Source: Candidatus Poribacteria bacterium (GTDB taxonomy: Bacteria > Poribacteria > WGA-4E > JAJDTR01). From it: a DNA stretch of 37,691 nt. The stretch spans positions 1-37,691 of the forward strand of contig JAJDTR010000034.1 of NCBI GenBank assembly GCA_022827055.1, read 5' to 3'. This document shows positions 1-8,289 of this stretch, one piece after another (the stretch's first letter is position 1; each line of letters opens with the position of its first letter). The position numbers were made by a program, and so were the translations under genes. Below the pieces are notes generated by a model. That model was not told the origin of the DNA. It did not search any database and was given only the letters and a program-made list of their open reading frames with translations.

Positions 1-53
1 GCTTCCAATTCGGCAATACGAGCAATTAACTGTTGTTCCCTTGTATTCGTCAT
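1..53 (-). CDS. Partial CDS, N-terminus only (unidentified)
   Basis: An ATG at 53-51 on the minus strand opens a frame that runs off the left edge of the window. Only about 17 codons are visible, starting MTNTREQQLIARIAELEA. This is a polar, heptad-like segment that suggests a short coiled coil. A GGAGGA lies upstream, but about 12 nt from the ATG, which is longer than ideal. The segment resembles the start of many coiled-coil proteins, including some transposases, but it is too short to assign. Nothing after residue 18 can be seen. Confidence 0.45.
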   Translation of the reverse strand, partial: MTNTREQQLIARIAELE

Positions 54-233
54 AGTGATGCGTTGAATCCTCCGTAGCAAGCAACCGTGCCCAATGCTGC
101 ACAGATTTCGCCACTCTTACAAACTGAACTAAACAGTTACCAATACAGTATAAGTGTACATTTGAGTGTAAATGAACGTATTGCTGCTAGTTGCTATGGC
201 ATTTCCTATAGGTTCAGGCGAACTTAATTCTTG

Positions 234-950
234 TCAACGTAACGTCAATCCGCCATCAATATAGAGCACGTTCCCCGTAGCATGCGGATTCCGCATCAAG
301 TATAAAATAGATTGAGCAATATCCTCGGCTCGAGCAATGCGCTTGGCAGGTAGTGTTTTGGCAGCAGATTCAAACATCTCGCTGCGCTGTTTTCCCGGAA
401 GTGAATTGAATCTCGGCGTATCAACTAACCCCGGCGAAACAACATTCACACGAATCGGCGACAACTCCACAGCCAGCGCTCGCCCCAACCCTTCAACCGC
501 GCTGTTGATTGACGCCTGTGGCACGGCGCCCGGTTCGGGGTGTTGGCTGTATGCTCCTGCCATGAGAACAATCGAGCCGCCTTCGCGTATATTTGGCGCG
601 CCGCACTTTACAGCCTGATACTGTCCCCAGAATTTGCTGTCAAATCCTCGCCGTGCGATTTCAACGTCAAGTTCTAAGAATCGTCCCAGTGCCCCCTCGT
701 TACCCGGTGTCGTTAAGTGATCAAATTCACCGACGACATCGAAAAGACGCTGAATTGACGATGAGTCCCTCACATCAACCGTGACAATCTCGGGAGCCCC
801 CTGCATCTGATCGCTTGCCTGTTCCAATCGTTCCCGAGAACGACTGGCGATGACAACCGTTGCCCCTTCTGCCGTCGCGGCCTGAGCGGTCGCCAATCCA
901 ATTCCAGAACTACCGCCGATGACTATAATCTTCTTGCCCGCTAAACTCAT
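234..950 (-). CDS. SDR-family oxidoreductase lacking the YxxxK pair
   Basis: This is a 238-residue Rossmann-fold protein of the short-chain dehydrogenase/reductase superfamily. The nucleotide-binding motif GGSSGIG is at residues 12-18, and the C-terminal part has the usual RVNVVSPG and YIDGG segments. Where classical SDRs have Tyr-x3-Lys, this protein has Gln145-x3-Asn149 (QASIN). It therefore belongs either to an atypical SDR branch or to a form that binds cofactor without classical hydride-transfer chemistry. The ATG at 950 follows AAGGA at about 7 nt, a good ribosome binding site. It stands alone between the window edge and the proteasome genes, and its substrate cannot be predicted. Confidence 0.88.
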   Translation of the reverse strand: MSLAGKKIIVIGGSSGIGLATAQAATAEGATVVIASRSRERLEQASDQMQGAPEIVTVDVRDSSSIQRLFDVVGEFDHLTTPGNEGALGRFLELDVEIARRGFDSKFWGQYQAVKCGAPNIREGGSIVLMAGAYSQHPEPGAVPQASINSAVEGLGRALAVELSPIRVNVVSPGLVDTPRFNSLPGKQRSEMFESAAKTLPAKRIARAEDIAQSILYLMRNPHATGNVLYIDGGLTLR

Positions 951-1236
951 TGTGCATTCCTTCTCAACATATTGGTTTCATAGGACCTCAAACATCTGTT
1001 GTGCTCGCGTATACAATACTTATCGAGATTGTTGGCTTTAGGAATCGTGCCTATTGTACATCTTCCCTGCATCCAGCGCTTTCAACGATTGGGGTGGTTC
1101 CTCTTCCATACTACCTCGAAACCCAAGTGGTAAACAGTTCCATGAATTGATGCAAGAGTGCGATATCTCTTAGGATGTGCAACGGGAGAGGATAGTGAGG
1201 AGGGGCGTACAAATGAAAGAAGCGAAAAATCGGGGC

Positions 1237-2610
1237 TCAAATCGAGTAAATCATACGGCTAGCTTCTTCGTATTCTGGTCGCATGGGATCGGTTGAAAGG
1301 AATAACTTCTGATACGGTTCATAGAGCTGGATATAACTCCAATTAACGCCACAAAGAATCTTCCTTTCATTTGCCAGTTTTACAAAACGACCGCGAAACT
1401 TCGCGCGCGTAGTTTCTGGCGGGAGATGCATCGCTTTGTCAACCTGATCGTCGCTGACAATTCGCTCGACCTGATCTTTTCTTTCCAGTTTATAATATAG
1501 TCCGGTTTTCTTTTTTTCACCTTCTCTTCGAATATTGTGGTATTGAAGATCTAGCATTGCTACGTCAGCAGAATCCCAATTGAGATTTCGACTGGCGACA
1601 TACGTCTCAATGAGTTTTTTCTTGATGACCCAGTCAAGTTCCCGATCGAGTGATGATGGGTCCCTTGCCAGATGCTTCAACACATATTCCCATCTTTTCA
1701 TTACCTGTTCGGTGATCGGATCTGACTCCGCCTGTTCAAAATACTGTTTGGCGCACTCGAAGTATTGCCATTGGAGTTCGACTGCCGAGAGCCGCTTCCC
1801 ATTCTCCAACTCAATCTTGTGTATGCACCTCGTGTCTTTTGAAATCTCCCAAATGGCTTTGACAGAGTTGCGCAAAGCGAGGCGTTGTCTAATGAAATTG
1901 TCTTCTATCATGCGCAGAACGATTGCAGTTGTACCCACCTTGAGAAACGTGGCGAATTCGGACATGTTGGAATCGCCAACGATAACGTGCAACCGTCTGT
2001 ACTTCTCGCGATCAGCATGTGGCTCATCGCGCGTGTTGATGATGCCGCGTGCAGTTGTTGTCGCGATAGATATTTCCTCGCGAATATGTTGGGCGCGTTG
2101 GGAGATGACGTATCTGCCGCGGTCGGCGCGTACGGCTTTTCCGGCGCCGGTGAAAATTTGGCGAGTGACGAAGAAGGGGATAAGCTGTGAGGCGAGCTGC
2201 CGGAAACTAACTCGGCGATCCATCAAGTAGTTCTCATGACAACCGTAGGTATTTCCCGGGGTATCTGTATTGTTTTTGAAAACCGAGATTTTCCCGTAAA
2301 AGCCGTCGATCCGCATTTTCCTTTCTGCGGTAACGGAGAGCCGCTCGATTATACGTTCGCCGGCTTTATCATGTGTGACCAGTTCGCGTACGTTGTCACA
2401 TTCGGGGGTGGCATACTCGGGGTGGCAACCGATATCTTGATAAAATCGAGCCCCATTTTCGAGGAACACATCCGGATACATCCTCCCCGATATTATCTCG
2501 CGGAATAGGTACATCACCGCATTCTGAATCGAGAGCGCTTTTCCGCCGCGCCGCTCTGGAGTGCAGATGAGACCATATTCGCTTTCGAGTCCGTAAATCC
2601 TACGGTCCAT
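1237..2610 (-). CDS. pafA: Pup--protein ligase PafA
   Basis: This 457-residue ligase forms the isopeptide bond between the C-terminal glutamate of deamidated Pup and substrate lysines, using ATP. It belongs to the carboxylate-amine ligase fold shared with Dop and glutamine synthetase. Visible family signatures are GLESEYG with Glu9 as metal/ATP ligand, the NGARFYQDIGCHPEYATPE region with candidate catalytic base Asp59, FKNNTD, GCHENYL, INTRDEPHAD and the GDSNMSE motif. It lacks the Dop-specific insertion found in the paralogue at 4669-6159. The ATG lies 3 nt after the prcA stop with no clear Shine-Dalgarno, so translation is probably coupled to prcA. It is the last gene of the pup-prcB-prcA-pafA unit. 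Confidence 0.97.
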   Translation of the reverse strand: MDRRIYGLESEYGLICTPERRGGKALSIQNAVMYLFREIISGRMYPDVFLENGARFYQDIGCHPEYATPECDNVRELVTHDKAGERIIERLSVTAERKMRIDGFYGKISVFKNNTDTPGNTYGCHENYLMDRRVSFRQLASQLIPFFVTRQIFTGAGKAVRADRGRYVISQRAQHIREEISIATTTARGIINTRDEPHADREKYRRLHVIVGDSNMSEFATFLKVGTTAIVLRMIEDNFIRQRLALRNSVKAIWEISKDTRCIHKIELENGKRLSAVELQWQYFECAKQYFEQAESDPITEQVMKRWEYVLKHLARDPSSLDRELDWVIKKKLIETYVASRNLNWDSADVAMLDLQYHNIRREGEKKKTGLYYKLERKDQVERIVSDDQVDKAMHLPPETTRAKFRGRFVKLANERKILCGVNWSYIQLYEPYQKLFLSTDPMRPEYEEASRMIYSI

Positions 2611-2613
2611 GCG

Positions 2614-3330
2614 CTAAAAAAGTTTCTCAAGCTCTTCGGTAGGAAGGCGTCGAAACTTGCGTCGTTCCTGCTCTTCATCAAGTAATGCGACCTCAATGGT
2701 ATCAGCCGCAATTTCATAACGGGGCTCTTCCGATGTTTCCTCGTCAACGTCCGCTTCAATTGTTTCAAAAACTTTGATTCCCAGTCGAATGGCATCCTCT
2801 AACGACATGCCTTCCCTGTGTTCTTGTTCAAGAATCTCAACAATGGAATCAGCCCGCCCGCCGATTACTGCATACTGCTCCTCTTCTCCGAAGGTGCCAT
2901 CGAAAGACAGATGATAAATGCGATTGCTCGACGAGGCGTCGCCTTTCACTTCGCAGACCAACAGCTCGACCTCAAGCGGTTTGGAATCCCACTCCCGGAA
3001 ATTTGCCCCGATACTTTGCGAATATACCGTTGTGAGCCACTTAGCCGTGACATCCTCACGATTGTAGTTAAAACCTTTAATCTCGGCCTGTTCGATTCCG
3101 TAACGCCTCAAGGCTTCATATTCCGGCGACAGACCCGTTGCCGCTAATGCAATCCGATCATAAACCTCGGAAATCTTGAAAACCGTCGTCAACGGATTCT
3201 CGGCAACCATCACGATGCCATTGTTGTACTCCAGAGCAATTACCTCTTTTGCTTGTTCAATGCCGCGCTGGGCGAGGTCGCGCTTGTCCTGTATAATTTG
3301 CTCTGGCGACACGTAATACGGTGAGGACAT
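2614..3330 (-). CDS. prcA: Proteasome alpha subunit PrcA
   Basis: This subunit forms the outer heptameric rings of the 20S proteasome, which gate entry and dock the Mpa ring. The start MSSPYYVSPEQ closely follows the known bacterial PrcA N-terminus, and the family segments VIALEYNNGIVMVAENP, ISEVYDRIA and LRRYGIEQA are present. The frame extends five codons upstream, but AAGGAGGTGAGA sits directly before the ATG at 3330, which fixes a 238-residue product. The C-terminus is strongly charged, as in other bacterial alpha subunits. The gene begins 24 nt after the prcB stop and ends 3 nt before pafA, so the four genes pup to pafA form one transcription unit. Confidence 0.97.
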   Translation of the reverse strand: MSSPYYVSPEQIIQDKRDLAQRGIEQAKEVIALEYNNGIVMVAENPLTTVFKISEVYDRIALAATGLSPEYEALRRYGIEQAEIKGFNYNREDVTAKWLTTVYSQSIGANFREWDSKPLEVELLVCEVKGDASSSNRIYHLSFDGTFGEEEQYAVIGGRADSIVEILEQEHREGMSLEDAIRLGIKVFETIEADVDEETSEEPRYEIAADTIEVALLDEEQERRKFRRLPTEELEKLF

Positions 3331-3354
3331 TCTCACCTCCTTCAATTGACATGA

Positions 3355-4179
3355 TTAATCTTTCAATCTTTCGAGCAATTCCGTGTAAAGCGCCTTGACA
3401 TCGGAATCCGGGATGTCCGAAATGCCTGACTGATCAATTACCTTAATCGTTGGAAAGATGTCTCGAATCAGATCGGGGCCACCGGTTCCCAAATCCTCAT
3501 CGGCGGCATCCCATAGTGCTTCGGACACTATCTTCAAGATTTCATCGCGAGACATGCCAGGTCGATAAAGTTTTTTTAGCGTGGATCGTGCATCTTTACC
3601 GCCCGATCCGATGGCGTAATAAGTGCTTTCATCGTAGCGTCCGCCAATCGCGTCATACTTAAAGATTCGTCCTTGCGCCTGCTTTGAATCGTATCCGGCG
3701 AAAATTGGGACGACAATCAATCCTTCCAGAGCCATATTAAGATTCGCTCTTAACCAGTTCGACAGAAAGTTTGCTTTGCCGTCCAGGCTCAACATGGTTC
3801 CTTCGATTTTTTCGTAGAACTCGACTTGAACCTGGAACAACCTTGCCATCTCAATCGCTAAGCCGGCGATACCGGCGATAGCAATAGCGGAAGATTTGTC
3901 AATTTCGAAGACCTTTTCAATACGGCGCTCACCGACTTGGAAGCCGTCCGTCGCCTGACGATCTCCGGCGATGACGACCCCTTCATCATAGACTGCTGCC
4001 AATACTGTTGTTCCTTCGAGAAGGTCCAAATCTGATTTGGCAGAGACTCCCGAAACCGGGGCTGTTTGATGTGAATGTGTTGGCGGGTTTACTGTATGGA
4101 ACGGTGCTAATAGATCTGGTCGTTTCTGTCTGAGCACCTCAATGAAGTTAGAGGAGCTGTAATCGCGATCATCGAACAC
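3355..4179 (-). CDS. prcB: Proteasome beta subunit PrcB (catalytic, with propeptide)
   Basis: This is the catalytic N-terminal-nucleophile threonine protease of the inner rings. The precursor has 274 residues. Self-cleavage is expected between Gly56 and Thr57, giving a mature chain of 218 residues starting TTVLAAVY. Counting from Thr57 as Thr1, the active-site partners fall in place: Asp17 is Asp73 (in IAGDRQ) and Lys33 is Lys89 (in RIEKVF). The propeptide contains FIEVLRQKRPDLLAP, resembling the conserved part of the actinobacterial PrcB propeptide. The start is GTG at 4179, only 2 nt after the pup stop. Its ribosome binding site is formed by the Gly-Gly codons of pup. Confidence 0.98.
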   Translation of the reverse strand: MFDDRDYSSSNFIEVLRQKRPDLLAPFHTVNPPTHSHQTAPVSGVSAKSDLDLLEGTTVLAAVYDEGVVIAGDRQATDGFQVGERRIEKVFEIDKSSAIAIAGIAGLAIEMARLFQVQVEFYEKIEGTMLSLDGKANFLSNWLRANLNMALEGLIVVPIFAGYDSKQAQGRIFKYDAIGGRYDESTYYAIGSGGKDARSTLKKLYRPGMSRDEILKIVSEALWDAADEDLGTGGPDLIRDIFPTIKVIDQSGISDIPDSDVKALYTELLERLKD

Positions 4180-4181
4180 GA

Positions 4182-4382
4182 CTACTGTCCTCCCCTTTGA
4201 ATGTAATTCTCGACAAACTCTTCGGAATCTTCTTCTAAGATTTCATCAATCTCATCAAGAATTTGGTCAAGGTCTTCCGAGAGTTCTTCGCCCTGCTCGG
4301 CGAGTTCGGCATCCGGTTGAATCTCCTCAATGTCCTGAGGCTTCGAATCTCGCTGCTCGTTATCTTGTTTTTCTGATCGCAT
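4182..4382 (-). CDS. pup: Prokaryotic ubiquitin-like protein Pup
   Basis: This is a small disordered acidic modifier that tags proteins for the Mpa-proteasome. It is 66 residues long when started at the ATG at 4382, which follows AAGGGGGCAGC. A longer frame to 4406 exists but has no better start. The C-terminal third shows the family pattern: two acidic helical stretches (DLDQILDEIDEILEED) and then EEFVENYIQRGGQ. It ends in Gln, so Dop must deamidate the last residue to Glu before PafA can use it. The TAG stop is followed after 2 nt by the GTG of prcB. The gene is separated from dop by about 290 bp of repeats, so it probably has its own promoter, which I could not identify with confidence. 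Confidence 0.95.
   Translation of the reverse strand: MRSEKQDNEQRDSKPQDIEEIQPDAELAEQGEELSEDLDQILDEIDEILEEDSEEFVENYIQRGGQ
4188..4193 (-). promoter_or_regulatory. Ribosome binding site of prcB inside the pup stop region
   Basis: Read on the minus strand, the end of pup is AGG GGA GGA CAG TAG TC followed by the prcB GTG. The hexamer GGAGGA is both the two glycine codons of the Pup C-terminus and a strong Shine-Dalgarno for prcB, with 8 nt to the GTG. Terminating pup ribosomes would therefore sit on the prcB initiation site. Confidence 0.8.
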
Positions 4383-4406
4383 GCTGCCCCCTTTCGGAAT
4401 CTGCAA

Positions 4407-4668
4407 TCGAGAATAATATCAACTAATGTAGAAAATAGATTTAGTGCCTATTTGAAAGTAAACTCGTAGGATCAACTGAGATTAAGTGACTGAGCAAGGA
4501 GCGCGATAGCGATCTTGATAACGAATGATCAAGCGAATGGACAATGAGATTAAGCAAGCGATTAGCGCGCGCGATAGCCAATCCTGCGATAGCGAATCTA
4601 GATAGAGATCTTCTAGGGTCGTGATAAAGACCTACTCCGCATCGTGACCGCCTATTGTAATCAAGCTC
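4407..4668. repeat. Intergenic GCGATAG-type repeat cluster between dop and pup
   Basis: No gene lies between the pup start and the dop stop. From about 4470 to 4615 the DNA consists of short degenerate units built around GCGATAG, AATCC and ATCAAGCGAATGGA, including ATTAAGCAAGCGATTAGC followed by GCGCGCGATAG. The same units recur in most other intergenic gaps of the window, for example near 9380, 27185, 31600, 34310 and 37070-37210. The cluster separates dop from pup, genes that are neighbours in many proteasome loci. Confidence 0.7.
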
Positions 4669-6159
4669 TCAAGAGGCATGCGCGGATATCTCTTTCACAA
4701 CCTCTTCGGCGCATTTGCTACTCAAAAGATTGCCAACGATTTCTTGAGTCCCAAAATGCGGTCGATCCATCAGAATCTTGTCTAGAGATGAGCCATTAAG
4801 GCAAAAAATCATCGAGTTCCAACTCGCACTGTGAATCTCGTTGGGAAACCGTTTTAGACAGGTGCCGCGGAAATAGGCGCGGGTATCTACGGGTGGATTC
4901 GTGATTGCATGGACTATCTCATCTTGATTAACAAACCGTTTCACACGTCCGTTTTTGAGCAGTCGCGCATACAGCCCCTTATCTGGTCGGATATCGTGAT
5001 ATTGGAGGTCCAACATGCGAATGCGCGAATCTGACCATTTAAAACCGTGACGTTGAATATAAGCGTCAATAAGCCTCTTTTTGGTTACCCAATCCAAGAC
5101 CCCATTCAGGCTCATCGGGTCTGCTTCAAGTCGGTCTAACACGAACTCCCATTTCTCCATCACGTCGGATATGACGGGGGATGAGCAGGATTCAGAAAGA
5201 TGGTCTCGTGCCAATCCGAGATATTCGCGTTGGATTTCAATTGATGTCCGCCTCCGTCCATCTTCCAATACCAGCGGAGTTTTACACGAAAGATCGCGCG
5301 ACACTCTTTTGATGTCGGTTACGGGTTCCGAGAGTTTGAATCTGTCTCCGAGGATGCCCTTCTCGATGAGTTGGAGCGTTAGGCTCGTGATTCCCACTTT
5401 TAAGTAGATGGCAAGTTCCGACATATTCGAGTCCCCGACGATGACATGTAGGCGGCGGTAAAGTTTTTCGTCGGCGTGCGGTTCATCGCGCGTATTGATG
5501 ATTGGACGCGCTACCATCGTACTCAGACCTATTTCCGTTTCAAAGAAATCGGCGCGTTGCGAAATTTGATAATCGGTTTCTTCTGCACCGTTCTCGGCGC
5601 CAATCTTGCCGCTTCCTGTGATAGTCTGACGCGTAACCAAAAACGGGGTCAACCCGTCAACGATATCCTGAAACGGAATCGTCCGAGACATCAAATAGTT
5701 TTCATGAGATCCGTAACTATGTCCTTTATAGTCTGTGTTGTTCTTGTAGATGATAATCTCTTGGTTGTTGGGCAAGAGTTCTTCTGCGGCGAGACGGCTC
5801 AGATCGAGAATCAGCTCCCCCGCTTTTTCGTAGATAACGAGGTCGCGTGGGTTGGTGCATTCCGGGGTGCAATATTCCGGATGCGCGTGATCAACGTAAT
5901 ACCTGCCGCCATTGATCAGGATATCGTTAATCAAGCTGTTGTTTTCCCGGTCTGGTGTATCGCTCTCACCTTCCGACATAAAGCCCCGAGCGTCCATCAG
6001 CGGGGATTCCTGATCGTAATCCCACGTAACCCCTTTTAACTCACGATCCTTGTAAGCGTTCACAACCAGCGTTGAAGCTGCAACAGGATCCTGGTCACGT
6101 GCATTTTTGACCGAAATGCCGTACTCGGTCTCTGTACCCATGATCATCGGTGTAGTCAT
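4669..6159 (-). CDS. dop: Pup deamidase/depupylase Dop
   Basis: Dop converts the C-terminal Gln of Pup to Glu and also cleaves Pup off tagged proteins. It is 496 residues long, longer than PafA, with the same fold. Motifs are MGTETEYG near the N-terminus (Glu10 as metal/ATP ligand), GGRYYVDHAHPEYCTPE with the candidate catalytic Asp90, YKNNTD, GSHENYL, INTRDEPHAD and GDSNMSE. The segment around residues 50-75 (SPLMDARGFMSEGESDTPDR) corresponds to the extra loop that marks Dop rather than PafA. The gene starts 48 bp after mpa and is probably co-transcribed with it. No strong Shine-Dalgarno precedes the chosen ATG, and an in-frame ATG at Met7 is a possible alternative. Confidence 0.96.
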   Translation of the reverse strand: MTTPMIMGTETEYGISVKNARDQDPVAASTLVVNAYKDRELKGVTWDYDQESPLMDARGFMSEGESDTPDRENNSLINDILINGGRYYVDHAHPEYCTPECTNPRDLVIYEKAGELILDLSRLAAEELLPNNQEIIIYKNNTDYKGHSYGSHENYLMSRTIPFQDIVDGLTPFLVTRQTITGSGKIGAENGAEETDYQISQRADFFETEIGLSTMVARPIINTRDEPHADEKLYRRLHVIVGDSNMSELAIYLKVGITSLTLQLIEKGILGDRFKLSEPVTDIKRVSRDLSCKTPLVLEDGRRRTSIEIQREYLGLARDHLSESCSSPVISDVMEKWEFVLDRLEADPMSLNGVLDWVTKKRLIDAYIQRHGFKWSDSRIRMLDLQYHDIRPDKGLYARLLKNGRVKRFVNQDEIVHAITNPPVDTRAYFRGTCLKRFPNEIHSASWNSMIFCLNGSSLDKILMDRPHFGTQEIVGNLLSSKCAEEVVKEISAHAS

Positions 6160-6207
6160 AATCGGTTCGTAATTCGAGGCGAGTCGGTTCGCGCTGTCTC
6201 TTCAGGA

Positions 6208-8019
6208 TTAAAGATAAGCGCCGCCCTTGATTACCCTCACGTCCTTCCGCTTGTTACGCTCCGATTCATTGACCAAGGCTCTGATGTTGACAATCTTCTC
6301 ACCTTTTCGGCCGGAGATTTTCGCCCAATCGTCAGGATTAGTGGTGTTAGGCAAATCTTCGTTCTCCTTATATTCCTCATGGATGGCGTCTTTGAGGTTA
6401 TCAAACGTCATGCCCTTTTCCTTACCGTCGGAACCAATCAACCGTTTGATTGCCATTTTCTTCGCACGTGAGACGATGTTCTCGATCATTGCTCCGCTAA
6501 CGAAGTCCTTAAAGTAAAGAATATCGCGCTCGCCGCGGGCGTAAGTCACCTCAATGAATTTATTTTCTTCGGTGGTCGCATACATCTCATCGATTGCTCG
6601 ATCGATAAGATGTTGAACGGTTTTTCCGCTATCGTTATCGAATCGTTCGAGTTCGAACGCCGCGATGGGTAAATCCGAGGTGAAATACTTGGCGAAGATA
6701 TCTTTCGCGCCCTCCGATGTGGGACGATCTATCTTAATTTTGATATCCAACCTTCCGGGACGCAGCACGGCTGGATCCAAAAGGTCTTGTCGATTACTAG
6801 CCCCGATCACAACCACATCACGCAGACTCTCGACTCCGTCAATCTCGGCTAGAAATTGCGGTACCAAAGTCGATTCCATATCGGACGAGATTCCCATACC
6901 CCTTGATCGGAAAAGAGAGTCCATCTCATCAAAGAATATAATAACGGGAACCCCTTCTTTGGATTTCTCGCTCGCTTTCTTGAAAACCTCGCGAATCTTT
7001 CGTTCTGTCTCGCCTACATACTTGTTCAGTAACTCCGGTCCCTTGATGTTAATGAAATAGCCCTTGATATCATCCCTTCCCGTCAGTTTCCGCACTCTCG
7101 TGGCTAGACTATTTGCAACCGCTTTCGCAATCAAAGTCTTGCCGCACCCGGGAGGACCATAAAGTAGAATGCCTTTCGGGGGTGTCAGCGCAAACTCTTT
7201 GTATTCATCGGGATAAAGGTACGGGGTCTCTATTGCATCGCGAATCGCTTCGATTTGATCGTCCAATCCGCCAATATCCGAGTATCGGATGTCTGGCACG
7301 GCTTCAAGCAAGAGATCTTCCACTTCGGTTTTGGGGAGTTTCTCCATAATCATCCCCGTACCGTGATTCAGCAGGACATTATCGCCGAGTTTCAGCGTTT
7401 CAGCATTTAGTGGTTCGGAAATCTCTACGACACGCTCCTCATCGGCGCGAAGACTTACAATCGTACGAGATTCATCAAGCACTTCCTTGACTTTAACGAC
7501 CTCCCCGCGCTGGTCAAACTCTCGAACCCCCACTACATTTAGAACACCGTTGACAATTACCTCCTGCCCCTTTTTAAGCTGTTCAACGTTTATATCTGGG
7601 TCGGACTTGACCTTCCATCTTTTGCCACCGAGATCGATATCAATGGTACCATCATCATTTGTGCCAAGAAAAACTCCGTAGTTGTTTGGTGGTGCGCTTA
7701 GTTGCTCCACCTTCTCCTTCAGGTGCTCTAGTTTTTCCTTCGCCTCTTGAAGCGTACTTGTCAGTTTCCGATTCCGCCGATGGGCTTGCATCAATTCCCG
7801 AGTCATTTCGTAGAGACGAACGTCTGAATCATCGGACGGAGCAGCGTTAAGACGCCTTTTCAAGTCATCATTCTCGTTTTCCAAAGATTCGATCATGAAC
7901 TCCATTTCACGAATCTGTTTCTGATTATAGGATTTTCGATCTGATGAACGTGCCGTTGGCTTTGATTCATCCTGGATTTCTTCAAATGGCCCTACGGTGT
8001 CTCTTTTCTTGATGGACAT
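6208..8019 (-). CDS. mpa: Proteasome-associated ATPase Mpa/ARC
   Basis: This 603-residue AAA+ unfoldase forms a hexameric ring that recognises Pup and feeds tagged proteins into the 20S chamber. An N-terminal coiled coil (about 33-109) provides the Pup-binding surface. Two OB-type domains follow (about 112-230). The AAA domain begins near 244, with Walker A GPPGCGKT at 288-295, Walker B IIFFDEMDSLF, and the SNRQDLLDPAVLRPGR second-region/arginine segment. The protein ends GGAYL; a C-terminal hydrophobic-Tyr-x tail is the known docking element for the alpha ring. The ATG at 8019 is preceded by AGGATGAG. A near-consensus promoter lies about 150 nt upstream, so the gene need not rely on recA transcription. 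Confidence 0.97.
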   Translation of the reverse strand: MSIKKRDTVGPFEEIQDESKPTARSSDRKSYNQKQIREMEFMIESLENENDDLKRRLNAAPSDDSDVRLYEMTRELMQAHRRNRKLTSTLQEAKEKLEHLKEKVEQLSAPPNNYGVFLGTNDDGTIDIDLGGKRWKVKSDPDINVEQLKKGQEVIVNGVLNVVGVREFDQRGEVVKVKEVLDESRTIVSLRADEERVVEISEPLNAETLKLGDNVLLNHGTGMIMEKLPKTEVEDLLLEAVPDIRYSDIGGLDDQIEAIRDAIETPYLYPDEYKEFALTPPKGILLYGPPGCGKTLIAKAVANSLATRVRKLTGRDDIKGYFINIKGPELLNKYVGETERKIREVFKKASEKSKEGVPVIIFFDEMDSLFRSRGMGISSDMESTLVPQFLAEIDGVESLRDVVVIGASNRQDLLDPAVLRPGRLDIKIKIDRPTSEGAKDIFAKYFTSDLPIAAFELERFDNDSGKTVQHLIDRAIDEMYATTEENKFIEVTYARGERDILYFKDFVSGAMIENIVSRAKKMAIKRLIGSDGKEKGMTFDNLKDAIHEEYKENEDLPNTTNPDDWAKISGRKGEKIVNIRALVNESERNKRKDVRVIKGGAYL

Positions 8020-8076
8020 AATCTCATCCTATGCTATTAGAATTTAATAAACATTATGAAATACGTTGTAAAGATT

Positions 8077-8086
8077 ATTTCGAAAT
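8077..8086. promoter_or_regulatory. 10-bp perfect palindrome in the mpa leader
   Basis: ATTTCGAAAT reads identically on both strands and lies between the mpa promoter and the mpa start. A weaker second promoter-like pair (TTTACA, 17 nt, TATTAA; 8044-8072) sits just downstream of it. The palindrome could be an operator or a chance event in an AT-rich leader. Confidence 0.3.
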
Positions 8087-8172
8087 CTCTAATAGACACC
8101 CAAAAAAGACAAAAACTATATGGGTTTTCAAAACCACGCCTTAAAGCCATCTGGCGGGGCAAGCCTACAAGG

Positions 8173-8202
8173 ATTATAGCACTTCCGCGAAAATTCTGTC
8201 AA
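8173..8202 (-). promoter_or_regulatory. Near-consensus sigma-70 promoter for mpa-dop
   Basis: On the minus strand TTGACA (8202-8197) and TATAAT (8178-8173) are separated by 18 nt, and the -10 box is preceded by GTGC. Transcription would begin near 8166 and give a leader of about 145 nt before the mpa ATG. Both hexamers match the consensus fully. Confidence 0.75.
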
Positions 8203-8289
8203 GGATAATGTCCCTGCATAGCACTGCGCAACCCGTCACGGTCGCAGAGTGTCTACTTAAATCTACGACTGCGATTCGTCCTTAACCTG

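Noticed and set aside
1580..2508. Long open frames antisense to pafA
   Set aside because: They mirror the strongly conserved pafA coding sequence and have no independent start signals.
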